NCBI RefSeq assembly: GCF_013046825.1
Contig: NZ_CP053187.1
Location: 1,229,501 to 1,293,500, forward strand
Reading direction: 5' to 3'
Length of the DNA: 64,000 nt
Origin: Turicibacter sanguinis
GTDB lineage: Bacteria > Bacillota_I > Bacilli_A > MOL361 > Turicibacteraceae
Shown here: one piece after another, positions 1 to 7,953 of the stretch
How positions within the stretch are numbered: position 1 is the stretch's first letter
How the letters are laid out: each line of letters starts with the position of its first letter
Made by a program: the position numbers and the translations under genes
The notes under the pieces: generated by a model
Databases searched by the model: none
What the model was told of the DNA's origin: nothing
Seen by the model: the letters and a program-made list of their open reading frames with translations, nothing else

Positions 1-378
1 AAAATCATTTTTCAATGGTTATATGTCATTGTTATCTTATTTATCATCGCATTAGCTATCTTTTTAGTGATTAAACATCACGACAAAGATAAAGCCGTAT
101 TATCTATGTTTAATAAAGGTGTTAATTTAACATTTATTGTATTTGGTTTGTTAATTGTTTCAATTATGGTGAACTTTTCAGCTACTTTTACGATGTTCCA
201 TAAAATCTTCTTTCGTAATGATTACTGGGTTTTTGATTATCGTACCGATCCAGTTATTTTAGCTCTACCAGAAGAACTATTCTTAATTTTAAGTGTTATG
301 ATTATTACACTTTTATTTGCTATTTGTATATTAATCAAAATTATTTACCGTAAAAGATTAAAAGCTGACTTGAGATAA
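1..378 (+). CDS. DUF1461 / TIGR01906 family membrane protein, C-terminal part
   Basis: The reading frame is open from base 1, so the start lies outside the window; the GTG at 67 is internal. The visible part begins with a hydrophobic helix, has a second helix around the VFGLLIVSIMV segment and ends with a third helix before a basic tail. The extracytoplasmic stretch carries the FHKIFF..W.F....DPVI..LPEE pattern that I recognise from the TIGR01906/DUF1461 integral membrane family, whose function is unknown. A hairpin terminator follows the stop codon within 10 bases, so this is the last gene of its transcript. Confidence 0.7.
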   Translation, partial: KIIFQWLYVIVILFIIALAIFLVIKHHDKDKAVLSMFNKGVNLTFIVFGLLIVSIMVNFSATFTMFHKIFFRNDYWVFDYRTDPVILALPEELFLILSVMIITLLFAICILIKIIYRKRLKADLR

Positions 379-386
379 AGGAATGA

Positions 387-413
387 AGATGCTACATGGG
401 TGGCATCTTTTTT
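387..413 (+). terminator. Intrinsic terminator after the DUF1461 gene
   Basis: AGATGC and GCATCT arms are separated by a 10-base loop and followed by a run of T. The stem is short (6 bp). Confidence 0.6.
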
Positions 414-609
414 ATTTGGATTAGATAAGGAACAATTAAACTTCATTTTAGGACTGGGTGATAATCAGTTTGCTAAGGAATTTATATATACTTGAAAGCG
501 AAAAAGCAATGAAATAATAGATTAAATTTAATTTTTACTTAATATTGCTATTAAATGGAGAATTATAACATAGACTAATGGTAGATAATGCATGCTGCGA
601 GGTGGCAAA

Positions 610-1566
610 ATGAATTTTATGGATCAAAGTCTTTATGATTTGAAGGTTGGCCTAGTTTTAGCTGGTGGAGGAACAAAAGGAGCTTATCAAGCAGGTGTGA
701 TGCAAGCTTTATGGGACTTAGATTTAATTAATAATATTACAGCAGTCTCTGGTGTTTCAATTGGAACACTTAACTCCTTAATGCTTTGTATGAAGAAGCG
801 GGATCTTATTGATATTAGTTGGAAGTCGTTAACTTATCAAAAGATTGTCACGAAAAGTGAAGGATTTAAGTTGGCTGATATAGGAGAAATCATCAAATTG
901 ATTGCTACGGGTCATAAGCCAGATGAAATAGCAGAAAACGTTGATTTAAGTGCTCTTGGACTCATTTCTCAAAAAGGAATTCGTGACTATATCGAGGAAT
1001 TCGTAGATATGCCAACATTAAAAAGTACGAATATTGATATTTACAGTTGTGCCTATAATATTAATGATGGTCATCCAGAATACTTTAAGCTCAATGATTA
1101 CAATGAAGAAGAAATAATTGATATTAGCATTGCTTCATGTGCTGTTCCCTTTATTTTTACTCCAGTGACGTTTAAAGGTAAACAATATGCGGATGGAGGA
1201 ATTAATAACCCTCTATATTCGGGAGCTAGTGCGGATAATGTACCTATTGCTCCAATTATGAATCATGATTTAGATTTAATTATCGTCGTTCATTTAACGT
1301 ATACAGATAAAGTAGATTTAAATCTTTATCCACAGGCAAATATTATAGAAATTTATCCTTCGTTTCCATTAGAAATTGTGAATGGAAGTGGAACTTTAAA
1401 TTTTAATCAAACTTCGATTAAAGAAAGAATTGAAATCGGATATCGAGATGGTGTAGTTACATTAGCACCGATGCTCATTGCTTATTTAAAAGGAAAAAAT
1501 ATTGCTCCATATATTAAACACCACGTAAATTGGAATAATCAGTTTTTAAAGAAATATCGTAAATAA
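610..1566 (+). CDS. Patatin-like phospholipase family protein
   Basis: Patatin-fold lipid acyl hydrolases use a Ser-Asp dyad. The oxyanion-hole glycine run GGGTKGAY is at residues 19-26, the nucleophile elbow GVSIG at 48-52 (Ser50) and the dyad Asp at Asp195 in ADGG. The length (318 aa) fits RssA/YlbK-type bacterial patatins. The ATG at 610 is preferred to the upstream ATG at 592 because the Shine-Dalgarno sequence gaggtgg lies 4 bases before it. No signal peptide or membrane segment is visible, so it should be cytoplasmic. Substrate is unknown. The gene stands alone, with a small membrane-protein gene downstream. Confidence 0.88.
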   Translation: MNFMDQSLYDLKVGLVLAGGGTKGAYQAGVMQALWDLDLINNITAVSGVSIGTLNSLMLCMKKRDLIDISWKSLTYQKIVTKSEGFKLADIGEIIKLIATGHKPDEIAENVDLSALGLISQKGIRDYIEEFVDMPTLKSTNIDIYSCAYNINDGHPEYFKLNDYNEEEIIDISIASCAVPFIFTPVTFKGKQYADGGINNPLYSGASADNVPIAPIMNHDLDLIIVVHLTYTDKVDLNLYPQANIIEIYPSFPLEIVNGSGTLNFNQTSIKERIEIGYRDGVVTLAPMLIAYLKGKNIAPYIKHHVNWNNQFLKKYRK

Positions 1567-1640
1567 AACGCACATAAATACTTTAAAAACATAAGATACA
1601 AAGGAAATGAAACATAGTTTTATTAAGGAGGACATTCGTG

Positions 1641-1793
1641 ATGAGTTGGCTTTTTAGCTTATTTGCGTTTATCTTTTTCTTTGTTAAATTAGCATGCTAT
1701 TTTACAGTGGTCATGATTCAATATGGTATTCCAGTATTTATTATATATAAGTTATTCAAATGGATAACTAAGCCCTTTCGATATTCGGAATAA
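1641..1793 (+). CDS. Small hydrophobic membrane protein (50 aa)
   Basis: A 50-codon ORF starts with ATG at 1641, preceded by a near-perfect ribosome binding site (aaggagga, 1625-1632). The product is a long hydrophobic stretch rich in Phe, Leu, Ile and Tyr, followed by a basic tail (KLFKW..KPFRYSE), as in small single- or double-pass membrane proteins. A strong terminator follows directly after the stop, which supports it as a real gene. I recognise no family. Confidence 0.65.
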   Translation: MSWLFSLFAFIFFFVKLACYFTVVMIQYGIPVFIIYKLFKWITKPFRYSE

Positions 1794-1824
1794 AAAATAG
1801 CACCTCACCACGGTGCTATTTTTT
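1794..1824. terminator. Bidirectional terminator between convergent genes
   Basis: TAGCACC/GGTGCTA stem with a 7-base loop, flanked by an A run on the left and a T run on the right. It can serve the 50-aa gene on + and the Imm5-like gene on -. Confidence 0.85.
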
Positions 1825-1827
1825 ATT

Positions 1828-2355
1828 CTAGCAGTGCCAATTGATTTTGGCTGGATTGGGTTCATTTTCAATCGCAATAGAGCGTAAAGCTTCTTCTAAC
1901 CTATGAAATTCTTCAGTCGCAATTTCATCATAAGTTTCTTTTGTTTCGAGTAATCCCACTCGATCATAGGCAATTGCTGCTGATCCATAAAATGCAAGTG
2001 CCAATGCATTAGTTGATTTATGAATAGTGGCACAGGCTTGAGCGACTGCTCTTGCTGCCGCTTGTGCTACTGGATTTTCCTTTGTCTCTCTTGCTGCTGT
2101 TTGAGCCTCAGAGATTAGCTTTTTAGCTGCAGGTAATTTTATTGTCCCCTCTAAATAATCTAATGCTCCATTAATCGCTTGAAGTAAGCGTTGATCTTTC
2201 GGAAAACTCTTTTGATAAATAGGGAGAATATGTTCCTTTGCATAGTTAACACACCAAGTGGCAATCGTCATTTTATTTTGTGTTTCAATTAAATGCATTA
2301 AAGAAATAATCTCTGGTGAATCTATACTTCTAAGCATTTTCCTTAGTTTAGCCAT
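1828..2355 (-). CDS. Imm5-like putative immunity protein
   Basis: This 175-aa all-helical, Ala-rich protein matches in style the Imm5 family (putative immunity proteins of polymorphic toxin systems): an aromatic N-terminal helix (ATWCVNYAKEHILPIY), a central Ala-rich helix (AAARAVAQACATIHKS) and an acidic C-terminus. No toxin gene is adjacent, so it may be an orphan immunity or unrelated helical protein. It lies 45 bases downstream of the nucleoside hydrolase gene on the same strand and is probably cotranscribed. Its ribosome binding site is a G-rich run just before the ATG. The family call rests on pattern memory only. Confidence 0.6.
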   Translation of the reverse strand: MAKLRKMLRSIDSPEIISLMHLIETQNKMTIATWCVNYAKEHILPIYQKSFPKDQRLLQAINGALDYLEGTIKLPAAKKLISEAQTAARETKENPVAQAAARAVAQACATIHKSTNALALAFYGSAAIAYDRVGLLETKETYDEIATEEFHRLEEALRSIAIENEPNPAKINWHC

Positions 2356-2400
2356 CGTAGCCCCCCTGTGATAATGATAAGTTCATTATATCACTTCATC

Positions 2401-3318
2401 TTATAATAAAGATTGAAATAGATATTTTTTAAATAAATCAGGGTTGATATCGATACAAATTGTGGCGTTGGGTGTTTTTGAAGATAAGTCTAAATAGACT
2501 TGGCCATAGTTATCCTCATTTTTTGTTTCAACAGTGGCATAAGCAGGAATGCATTTTGTCATCATTTCAGGCCAAATAGCTGCAATCATTGCAGTTGGAT
2601 CTGCTAATTCAAATCCATCAAATCCAAGTTTTTGATTGTATTCATCAAGAGATTGTGTACAACGCATAGCAAATTTAGCAAGTGATGAATCGCTGTTTTT
2701 TAAGTAGTTAGTGTCTTGACGAGTTAAGAATCCTTTGTTCATGATGGCATCCCAACCAACAAAGAGTTTTGGAATTTCTAAATCTAAGACGATAGATAAG
2801 CTTTCTGCATCGACATAAACATTAAATTCTGCTGTTTCAGTAATATTCCCCGGTCCAAGTCCTGTTCCAGCCATTAAAGTGATTGATTTTAATTTGTTCA
2901 TCGTTTCAGGCGCTTTTAAGCAAGCCATGGCAATATTGGTTAGAGGGCCTAGGGTGATGAGTTCGATTTCATATGGATTTTCTTCAATAAGTCGAAGTAG
3001 GCCATCCATTGCATGTTCAGGTTCAATTGATAAATTAGATCTTGGTAAGAACATATTTCCAAGTCCATCGCTTCCGTGAACGTCATCAGCCATTACTAAA
3101 TCACGAAAAAGTGGTTTACTCATTCCGCCGAATACTGGTGGAATATAAGTGTCAGATACTTTGATTGCTGTTAAGGCATTTTGGAGTGATTGTTCAAGTC
3201 CGACATTCCCGGCTACTACAGTAATTCCCATAACTTTGATGCTAGGTTCACGTAATGCGGTAATGATTGCAATCACATCATCTGAAGCTGTATCGGTATC
3301 AATAATAAATTTTCTCAT
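2401..3318 (-). CDS. Nucleoside hydrolase (IunH/inosine-uridine-preferring family)
   Basis: Hydrolyses the N-glycosidic bond of ribonucleosides to free base and ribose in the cytoplasm. The Ca-binding signature DTDTASDD occupies residues 7-14; GPLTNIA follows mid-protein and a late conserved Asp sits in the FELADPTA segment. The length (305 aa) is typical. The cluster of Asp near the N-terminus places Asp9, Asp13 and Asp14 as metal ligands by analogy with the family. Substrate preference (purine or pyrimidine) cannot be read from sequence alone. The start has the Shine-Dalgarno sequence ggga upstream, and the gene heads a short minus-strand unit with the Imm5-like gene. Confidence 0.9.
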   Translation of the reverse strand: MRKFIIDTDTASDDVIAIITALREPSIKVMGITVVAGNVGLEQSLQNALTAIKVSDTYIPPVFGGMSKPLFRDLVMADDVHGSDGLGNMFLPRSNLSIEPEHAMDGLLRLIEENPYEIELITLGPLTNIAMACLKAPETMNKLKSITLMAGTGLGPGNITETAEFNVYVDAESLSIVLDLEIPKLFVGWDAIMNKGFLTRQDTNYLKNSDSSLAKFAMRCTQSLDEYNQKLGFDGFELADPTAMIAAIWPEMMTKCIPAYATVETKNEDNYGQVYLDLSSKTPNATICIDINPDLFKKYLFQSLL

Positions 3319-3458
3319 GTAGACTGTCTCTCCCTAAAAATTAAATTTAGATTAAGTTTAGCATAATTTCGACAGGATTCGATAGAAAAAAGTTTAGGTT
3401 CTGACAAGTTATGAGGCCTTGATATGCTATATTACAGTTGAAGAGGGAGGATACAATC

Positions 3459-3839
3459 ATGAAAAAACTATTATTAGTATTTTGTGTTTTATTAGGACTA
3501 ACAGGGTGTGGACAAGTATTAGATGAAAGTTTTGATAAGGAAACATTAAAACAAGAGACTATAGCGATTGTTGAAAACTTGAATGATGAGAACTATGATG
3601 CGATTGTTACTACAGTAAACGATGATTTAAAAGATATTTTAAGTGCTTCAGTTATTCAAAAAGCGTGGGAGCCAGTCTACGAAAAATTAGGGGAGTCTCG
3701 AGATAAATCATCTTGTACAATTAAAGCTAATGGTGATTATGCAACAGTTGTACTAATTTCTAATTACGCAAATAGAAAGTTACAAGTAACCGCAACATAT
3801 AACACAGATATGGAGTTAATTGGATTATATATAAAATAG
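3459..3839 (+). CDS. DUF3887-like lipoprotein
   Basis: A short secreted lipoprotein of 126 aa. The N-terminus is a classic lipoprotein signal (KK, hydrophobic core, LTGCG lipobox with the Cys at residue 17). The mature domain (NDENYDAIV..VNDDLKD...) resembles DUF3887, a small alpha+beta domain often found in Firmicute lipoproteins and enzymes. The ATG at 3459 is chosen over the upstream in-frame TTG because gggagga lies just ahead of it. No partner gene is obvious. Function unknown. Confidence 0.75.
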   Translation: MKKLLLVFCVLLGLTGCGQVLDESFDKETLKQETIAIVENLNDENYDAIVTTVNDDLKDILSASVIQKAWEPVYEKLGESRDKSSCTIKANGDYATVVLISNYANRKLQVTATYNTDMELIGLYIK

Positions 3840-3842
3840 AGA

Positions 3843-3873
3843 AAAAGGAGATAACAATTTGTTATCTCCTTTT
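3843..3873. terminator. Bidirectional terminator
   Basis: A 13-bp perfect stem (AAAAGGAGATAAC with its complement) and a 5-base loop lie between two convergent genes; the minus-strand nitroreductase stop touches its right edge. Confidence 0.9.
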
Positions 3874-4615
3874 AAAATTTATAAACAGATTGTCCATTTT
3901 CAATCTCAAATTTCTTTTGTAGCCCAGTTCCAATTTCAAAATGTAATTTAGCAATTCCAAGATCAATCTTTTCATATCCTGTGCTATTAAGAGTCGATGT
4001 TGTCACAACACCATTTGTGAAATGGAATTTAACTGGTTGCTTATTCAGTGCAGAAGGTGCTTTTTGTACCGCCTTCATCCCATTAATAAATTCATTCGGT
4101 ACCTCTTCATTACTATGATACATTTCCTCAACTGTTTTTGTCTTACGGTGAGAAAGTTTACTAATCATTTTCTCCTTAAATGTTTTATCCACTGGTGTGT
4201 AACCAACAGTGATAATTGCTACAAGTTCCTCATTTTCTTTTAAATCAATAAGCTTCGCACATAGTTTTCGGTCATAAGTTCCACCAATCCAGCACGTTCC
4301 AAGTCCGAGAGCTGTTGCTTCAAGAGCAAGGATTTCACCAAAATATCCAACCTTCTCAAGCAAGTCTTTATCATCTTTTGATCCGACTAATGCAAAATAA
4401 GCTCCAACACCTTTTAACATTCCATATGATGAAGAGAATCCTTTAAATAATTCAGGTCCATTTAACTGCAGTTGAAGATTTAAGCCGCTCATTTCATTTA
4501 AGTTTTTAATACATCTTTGAAGCGAGTTTACTTTTTCCATCTCAATATCTTTGGTTATATAAGTTCTTCTTGAACATCTTTCATCAATGGCTTTTAAATA
4601 TCGCTCTTGATTCAT
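3872..4615 (-). CDS. Nitroreductase family protein (TM1586-type)
   Basis: A 247-aa FMN-dependent nitroreductase-fold protein of the two-lobed type seen in the putative TM1586 nitroreductases. The N-terminal RCSRRTY motif corresponds to the phosphate-binding Arg/Ser segment, and GEILALEATALGLGTCWIGG at the middle is the hallmark helix of the fold. The second half (KAVQKAPSALNKQPVKFHF) repeats the FMN-site SALNxQP motif. Substrate is unknown. The gene is divergent from a TetR-type regulator, which probably represses it, and the intergenic region holds a candidate operator. Confidence 0.83.
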   Translation of the reverse strand: MNQERYLKAIDERCSRRTYITKDIEMEKVNSLQRCIKNLNEMSGLNLQLQLNGPELFKGFSSSYGMLKGVGAYFALVGSKDDKDLLEKVGYFGEILALEATALGLGTCWIGGTYDRKLCAKLIDLKENEELVAIITVGYTPVDKTFKEKMISKLSHRKTKTVEEMYHSNEEVPNEFINGMKAVQKAPSALNKQPVKFHFTNGVVTTSTLNSTGYEKIDLGIAKLHFEIGTGLQKKFEIENGQSVYKF

Positions 4616-4650
4616 GATTATCTCTCCTTTTAAAAATGGTACACTTGTGG

Positions 4651-4664
4651 CACCTTATACGGTG
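4651..4664. promoter_or_regulatory. Candidate operator between nitroreductase and TetR genes
   Basis: CACC-TTATAC-GGTG inverted repeat sits in the divergent intergenic region, near a second short palindrome (AGTATACT). The position between a TetR gene and its divergent neighbour is typical of an autoregulated operator. The arms are only 4-5 bp, so this is suggestive. Confidence 0.35.
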
Positions 4665-4748
4665 TAGTATACTATGCCTATAAAGGTCGGTCAATAGACT
4701 TAGAATAAGTGGGACATAATCCATTATTTTGTGGCAGGAGATAAAAGC

Positions 4749-5312
4749 ATGATTGAAAAAATTAATCCAAGCGTCATTCGCTCAAAGCAATTTATAACAG
4801 AAGCATTACTAGAATTAATGACAGAAGAAGATTTTAATAGTATTAAAATTACAGAAATTACGAGGCGAGCACAAGTTGATCGCAAAACCTTTTACCGTAA
4901 TTTTGAATCTAAAGAAGACATTCTAATCCAATATGGGGACTTATTAGCACAAGAATTTATTAAAAAAATTAAAGCAACAAGTGAACTGAATTGTTATAAA
5001 GTAGGACTTATTTATTTTGAATTTTGGCTCCAACATTTAGAGTTTTTAAAATTACTTTTACGTCAAAATTTATTGGTTTTTTTCACATGTAAATTTAATA
5101 AACGAGTACCGGATATTTTTAAAGAAATCACAAGTATCACAAATTATCAGGAGATAGATGAAGAGTTTTATCAATATCAGATGCATTATATTGCGGGTGG
5201 AATATGGAATTTATTATTAAAGTGGATAGAAGATGGTGCAATCAAGCCACCTCATGAGATGGCTCTTATTTTTAAAAGTTTATTCGATTTTAAAGTATGC
5301 TGTGAAAGATGA
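4749..5312 (+). CDS. TetR/AcrR-family transcriptional regulator
   Basis: A 187-aa regulator with an N-terminal TetR helix-turn-helix: SIKITEITRRAQVDRKTFYRNFESKEDIL is the canonical recognition region (about residues 33-62). The C-terminal ligand domain is aromatic-rich and resembles the TetR_C group found near DhaS-like regulators. ATG 4749 is preferred to the upstream GTG because aggag lies 8 bases before it. It is divergent from the TM1586-type nitroreductase and probably controls it. Confidence 0.88.
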   Translation: MIEKINPSVIRSKQFITEALLELMTEEDFNSIKITEITRRAQVDRKTFYRNFESKEDILIQYGDLLAQEFIKKIKATSELNCYKVGLIYFEFWLQHLEFLKLLLRQNLLVFFTCKFNKRVPDIFKEITSITNYQEIDEEFYQYQMHYIAGGIWNLLLKWIEDGAIKPPHEMALIFKSLFDFKVCCER

Positions 5313-5381
5313 TAGTATCAATGAATCAAGTTTTTATAAGGCTATACAGTAGGGTGTACATTCACCCCATTGAACCAAAAG

Positions 5382-5410
5382 AAAAAATCGCCTGTTTTAG
5401 GCGATTTTTT
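5382..5410. terminator. Bidirectional terminator
   Basis: AAAAAATCGCC / GGCGATTTTTT stem (11 bp) with a 7-base loop between the TetR gene (+) and a nitroreductase gene (-). Confidence 0.9.
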
Positions 5411-5412
5411 CT

Positions 5413-6069
5413 TTATTTAACCCACTCAACAATACTTTCTAATGGTTGACGACTTTTTGGTTTAGCTTCATTTTTACGATATCCAAATGCAATCATTAAC
5501 GTTAAATAGAAGTGATCTTTATCGAGTAATCCTCGACTAACTAATAAGTTTTCAACTGCCTGTTGATCATATCCACCGATTGGACATGAATCAATGTTCT
5601 CCATTGCTGCAACTGTCATCATATTTGCGGCTGCTAAATAAGTTTGTAAACATGAATAATTCAAAATAGCACGCTCGTCATTATTAAAACGAGTATCTTC
5701 AATAGATTTCATGATACCTTTAAATCCTTCAATTGTTTCATTTGGCATCTGTTTAACATCTCGTAATAAATAGTCGATGTACGCAGAGTTGTGTTTTAAA
5801 TCACTAGCATTGCGACTAAGTAAAATAATAAGGTGTGAACAACTAGGAATTTGTACTTTTCCACCCCAAGAGAGTGGCGCTAACTCATTACGAAGGGCCT
5901 CATTCTCAATAACAAGAAATTTCCATGGTTCAATTCCCATTGAGCTTGGCGAAAGTTGGCCTGCTTTTAAGATCACATCAAAATCTGACTTTGAAATCTT
6001 TTTACTTGAATCAAATTCTTTACAGGCATGGCGAAAATTAAGAATATCTAAAATTTCTTGATGATTCAT
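5413..6069 (-). CDS. NAD(P)H-dependent nitroreductase (NfsB/YfkO-like)
   Basis: FMN flavoprotein of 218 aa in the nitroreductase family, likely reducing nitro compounds or quinones with NAD(P)H. The N-terminal RHACKEFDSSKKIS and the SPSSMGIEPWKFLVI segments contact FMN in this family. The C-terminal AFGYRKNEAKPKSRQPLESIV is the usual ending of NfsB-like enzymes. The start is placed at 6069 because aaggaggaattc lies directly upstream; the frame extends 30 codons further but without initiation signals. It follows the PHP phosphatase gene by 52 bases on the same strand and is probably cotranscribed with it. Confidence 0.87.
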   Translation of the reverse strand: MNHQEILDILNFRHACKEFDSSKKISKSDFDVILKAGQLSPSSMGIEPWKFLVIENEALRNELAPLSWGGKVQIPSCSHLIILLSRNASDLKHNSAYIDYLLRDVKQMPNETIEGFKGIMKSIEDTRFNNDERAILNYSCLQTYLAAANMMTVAAMENIDSCPIGGYDQQAVENLLVSRGLLDKDHFYLTLMIAFGYRKNEAKPKSRQPLESIVEWVK

Positions 6070-6121
6070 TTGAATTCCTCCTTGTATAATAATAGATTTA
6101 ACCAAGTTAATAGGTTTCATT

Positions 6122-6910
6122 CTAATGTTGAATAAATGGCATTGTTTCAACGACTTCAATATTTAAATCAGCTAATTCTTTTAAGGCACGATTACGATAT
6201 TCTTCTGTTTCGTAATACATATTATGATGTGCATCAATTCCAATGATAGCTTTACATCCGACTTCGGCTGCAATTGTCCAGAAATTAATATTTGGGAATC
6301 CATTTACATTAAAATCACGATTATAGATATATCCTGAGATGTTATATTCTAATAAGATATCTAATTCTTTTGCTTTTTCACATATTTTACGGCAAACGTA
6401 ATAGAAGTCTTCATTAAGATCCGTCCATGATCGCATAAATAAATCAGGATGGGCGAAGTATGAGAATAAGCCAGTTTCCATTCCTTTGATAGCTGTTTCC
6501 ATATATTGATATAAGGCTTCTTTTGACGTTGTCTCTGTTCCAAAATAATAACCACGAGATTCATTTTCAGAAAAGTGATTTCCAAAAATAACGTAATCTA
6601 GCTTATATTCATGAATTAAGTTTTTAAGCCATGGCAAGTATTCCTCAAAATACTCACACTCTAAACCAATTTTGACGCTAATTTGATTTTTATATTTTTC
6701 TTTTAGTGCTTGGACACTTGTCACATAATTTTCAAACTCAGAAACATCCATGCGAATTCTAGATGAATATCCATTTTCAAATGGCCAAGGACAGTGATCA
6801 GAAAATCCAATTTCATCGAAGCCACCTTTGATAGCACTTAAAATATATTCTTCATCGCTTCCTTTTGCGTGATGACATCTCGTTGTGTGTGAATGATAAT
6901 TTGCCTTCAA
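6122..6910 (-). CDS. PHP-domain histidinol-phosphatase (HisJ-like)
   Basis: A 262-aa PHP metallophosphatase. The metal-binding HSHTTRCHH at residues 6-14, the SDHCPWPF segment, GLECEY, FGNHF, YFAHPDL and the GIDAHH near the C-terminus reproduce the seven PHP motifs in order. HisJ-type enzymes remove phosphate from histidinol phosphate. No other his gene is nearby, so the substrate may differ. It starts 210 bases from the LURP-one-like gene and appears to lead the unit that includes the nitroreductase downstream. Confidence 0.85.
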   Translation of the reverse strand: MKANYHSHTTRCHHAKGSDEEYILSAIKGGFDEIGFSDHCPWPFENGYSSRIRMDVSEFENYVTSVQALKEKYKNQISVKIGLECEYFEEYLPWLKNLIHEYKLDYVIFGNHFSENESRGYYFGTETTSKEALYQYMETAIKGMETGLFSYFAHPDLFMRSWTDLNEDFYYVCRKICEKAKELDILLEYNISGYIYNRDFNVNGFPNINFWTIAAEVGCKAIIGIDAHHNMYYETEEYRNRALKELADLNIEVVETMPFIQH

Positions 6911-6983
6911 CTTATTTCATCCTCCTCGGTACAAAACCAATTAATTCAAATTCATTATAACACAGTTGAAAAGAACTAAAAAC

Positions 6984-7009
6984 TCCACGAGAATTCTCGT
7001 GGATTTTTT
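6984..7009. terminator. Terminator of the LURP-one-like gene
   Basis: Perfect palindromic stem TCCACGAGA..TCTCGTGGA followed by T6 on + and by GTTTTT on -. On the minus strand it lies downstream of the gene at 7115-7600. Confidence 0.85.
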
Positions 7010-7114
7010 AGATTTAGGAAGTAGAAAGAAGGCTTAAAATCATAAATGATCTGCAAAACGTGTAACCACTATTAGCTTATCCATAATTTAAAAAATTATT
7101 TATATATTTTTAAA

Positions 7115-7600
7115 TTAATTATTTTTATTATTATGTAGACAGTTATCAATCGCGATTAACATGGCAATAAAGAAGGCATCATCCTGGCCAGTAGCCACTT
7201 GTAGTTCATAGTGATCACTTAGTTTGAACCATTTTTTTTCAATGTGTCCAACTTCTTGACCATCCTTTGTAATGCTAAAGTTGTGATCAAAGACATCTCC
7301 ACGTAATTGAAAATTTCCATATTCACTTTCAACATCAAGCTTGGGTTTAAATAGACTAGGTCGACGTTTAATTGTTGCGCATAAGATGTCTCCTTTATAA
7401 ATATCATAGGCTCCCCATACAGTCATAAGTTTTTGCTTAACGGTGAATAATTCATTTTGGTTTAAATCGCGAATGGTTAATTGATCGGCGATAGCTATAA
7501 ATTTTCCGGTTACTTCAAAAGCTGCTTGTTCATGTTTATCATAAACATAATAGTGATCTCGTAGTGAAAATATTTTTTGTTTAATATAATAGGTTCCCAT
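7115..7600 (-). CDS. LURP-one-related (tubby-C-like) protein
   Basis: A 161-aa all-beta protein with the LURP-one/YxjI pattern: an initial YYIKQKIFSLRDHYYVYD strand pair, a repeated strand-turn organisation, GHIEKKWFKLSDHYEL, and a hydrophobic C-terminal helix (FFIAMLIAIDNCLH), which in tubby-like folds is buried in the barrel. No enzymatic residues are known for this family. It may be a phospholipid-interacting or scramblase-like protein, but the role in bacteria is not established. Confidence 0.82.
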   Translation of the reverse strand: MGTYYIKQKIFSLRDHYYVYDKHEQAAFEVTGKFIAIADQLTIRDLNQNELFTVKQKLMTVWGAYDIYKGDILCATIKRRPSLFKPKLDVESEYGNFQLRGDVFDHNFSITKDGQEVGHIEKKWFKLSDHYELQVATGQDDAFFIAMLIAIDNCLHNNKNN

Positions 7601-7706
7601 TAAAAATCCCCTTTGAAAAAATTGGTATATATAGGTTGATTTTATTTTATAATGCCATTATAATAAGTGTAATAATATTTTATAACGAAGAGAGGATGGA
7701 GTAAAC

Positions 7707-7754
7707 ATGAATTCAAATTTAACAACACGATTTTACTATAGCTATTATTGTTAG
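7707..7754 (+). CDS. Tyr-rich attenuator leader peptide (15 aa)
   Basis: Short ORF MNSNLTTRFYYSYYC with four Tyr codons and one Phe codon bunched before the stop, and a GGAG Shine-Dalgarno 5 bases upstream. The stop codon abuts the first arm of a set of mutually exclusive hairpins ending in intrinsic terminators. This is the arrangement of a ribosome-mediated transcription attenuator, here expected to sense charged tRNA-Tyr. It precedes a BrnQ-family carrier gene. A sibling leader with Trp codons occurs at 59946-59996. Confidence 0.8.
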   Translation: MNSNLTTRFYYSYYC

Positions 7755-7929
7755 GTTTGTATTTATGATTTCTTCATTTCATCATAGATACAAACCTTTA
7801 GGCGTTTGTCTCTATGATGGCTATAACTTCTTATAAAGTAGATGCCACATAGAAAATAACTATGTGGCCCTTTTTATGAAAAATGGACAAGGTAACCACA
7901 TAGTCACTAGATACTATGTGGTTTTTTAT
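7754..7929 (+). promoter_or_regulatory. Amino-acid attenuator with tandem terminators (Tyr type)
   Basis: Segment 1 (7754-7769) can pair with segment 2 (7781-7796), and segment 2 can instead pair with segment 3 (7804-7818, one mismatch). Segment 3 extended to 7821 (CTATGATGGC) can pair with the terminator-1 left arm (7844-7852, GCCACATAG) with a single bulged A, acting as antiterminator. Terminator 1 is 7844-7877 and terminator 2 is 7894-7929, each with a CTATGTGG right arm and a T run. A stalled ribosome would leave segment 1 free, favour 1:2 pairing and release segment 3 for antitermination. The mechanism is inferred; the pairings are visible. Confidence 0.78.
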
Positions 7930-7953
7930 TTACACGAAAAAGGAGAGGAAAGT

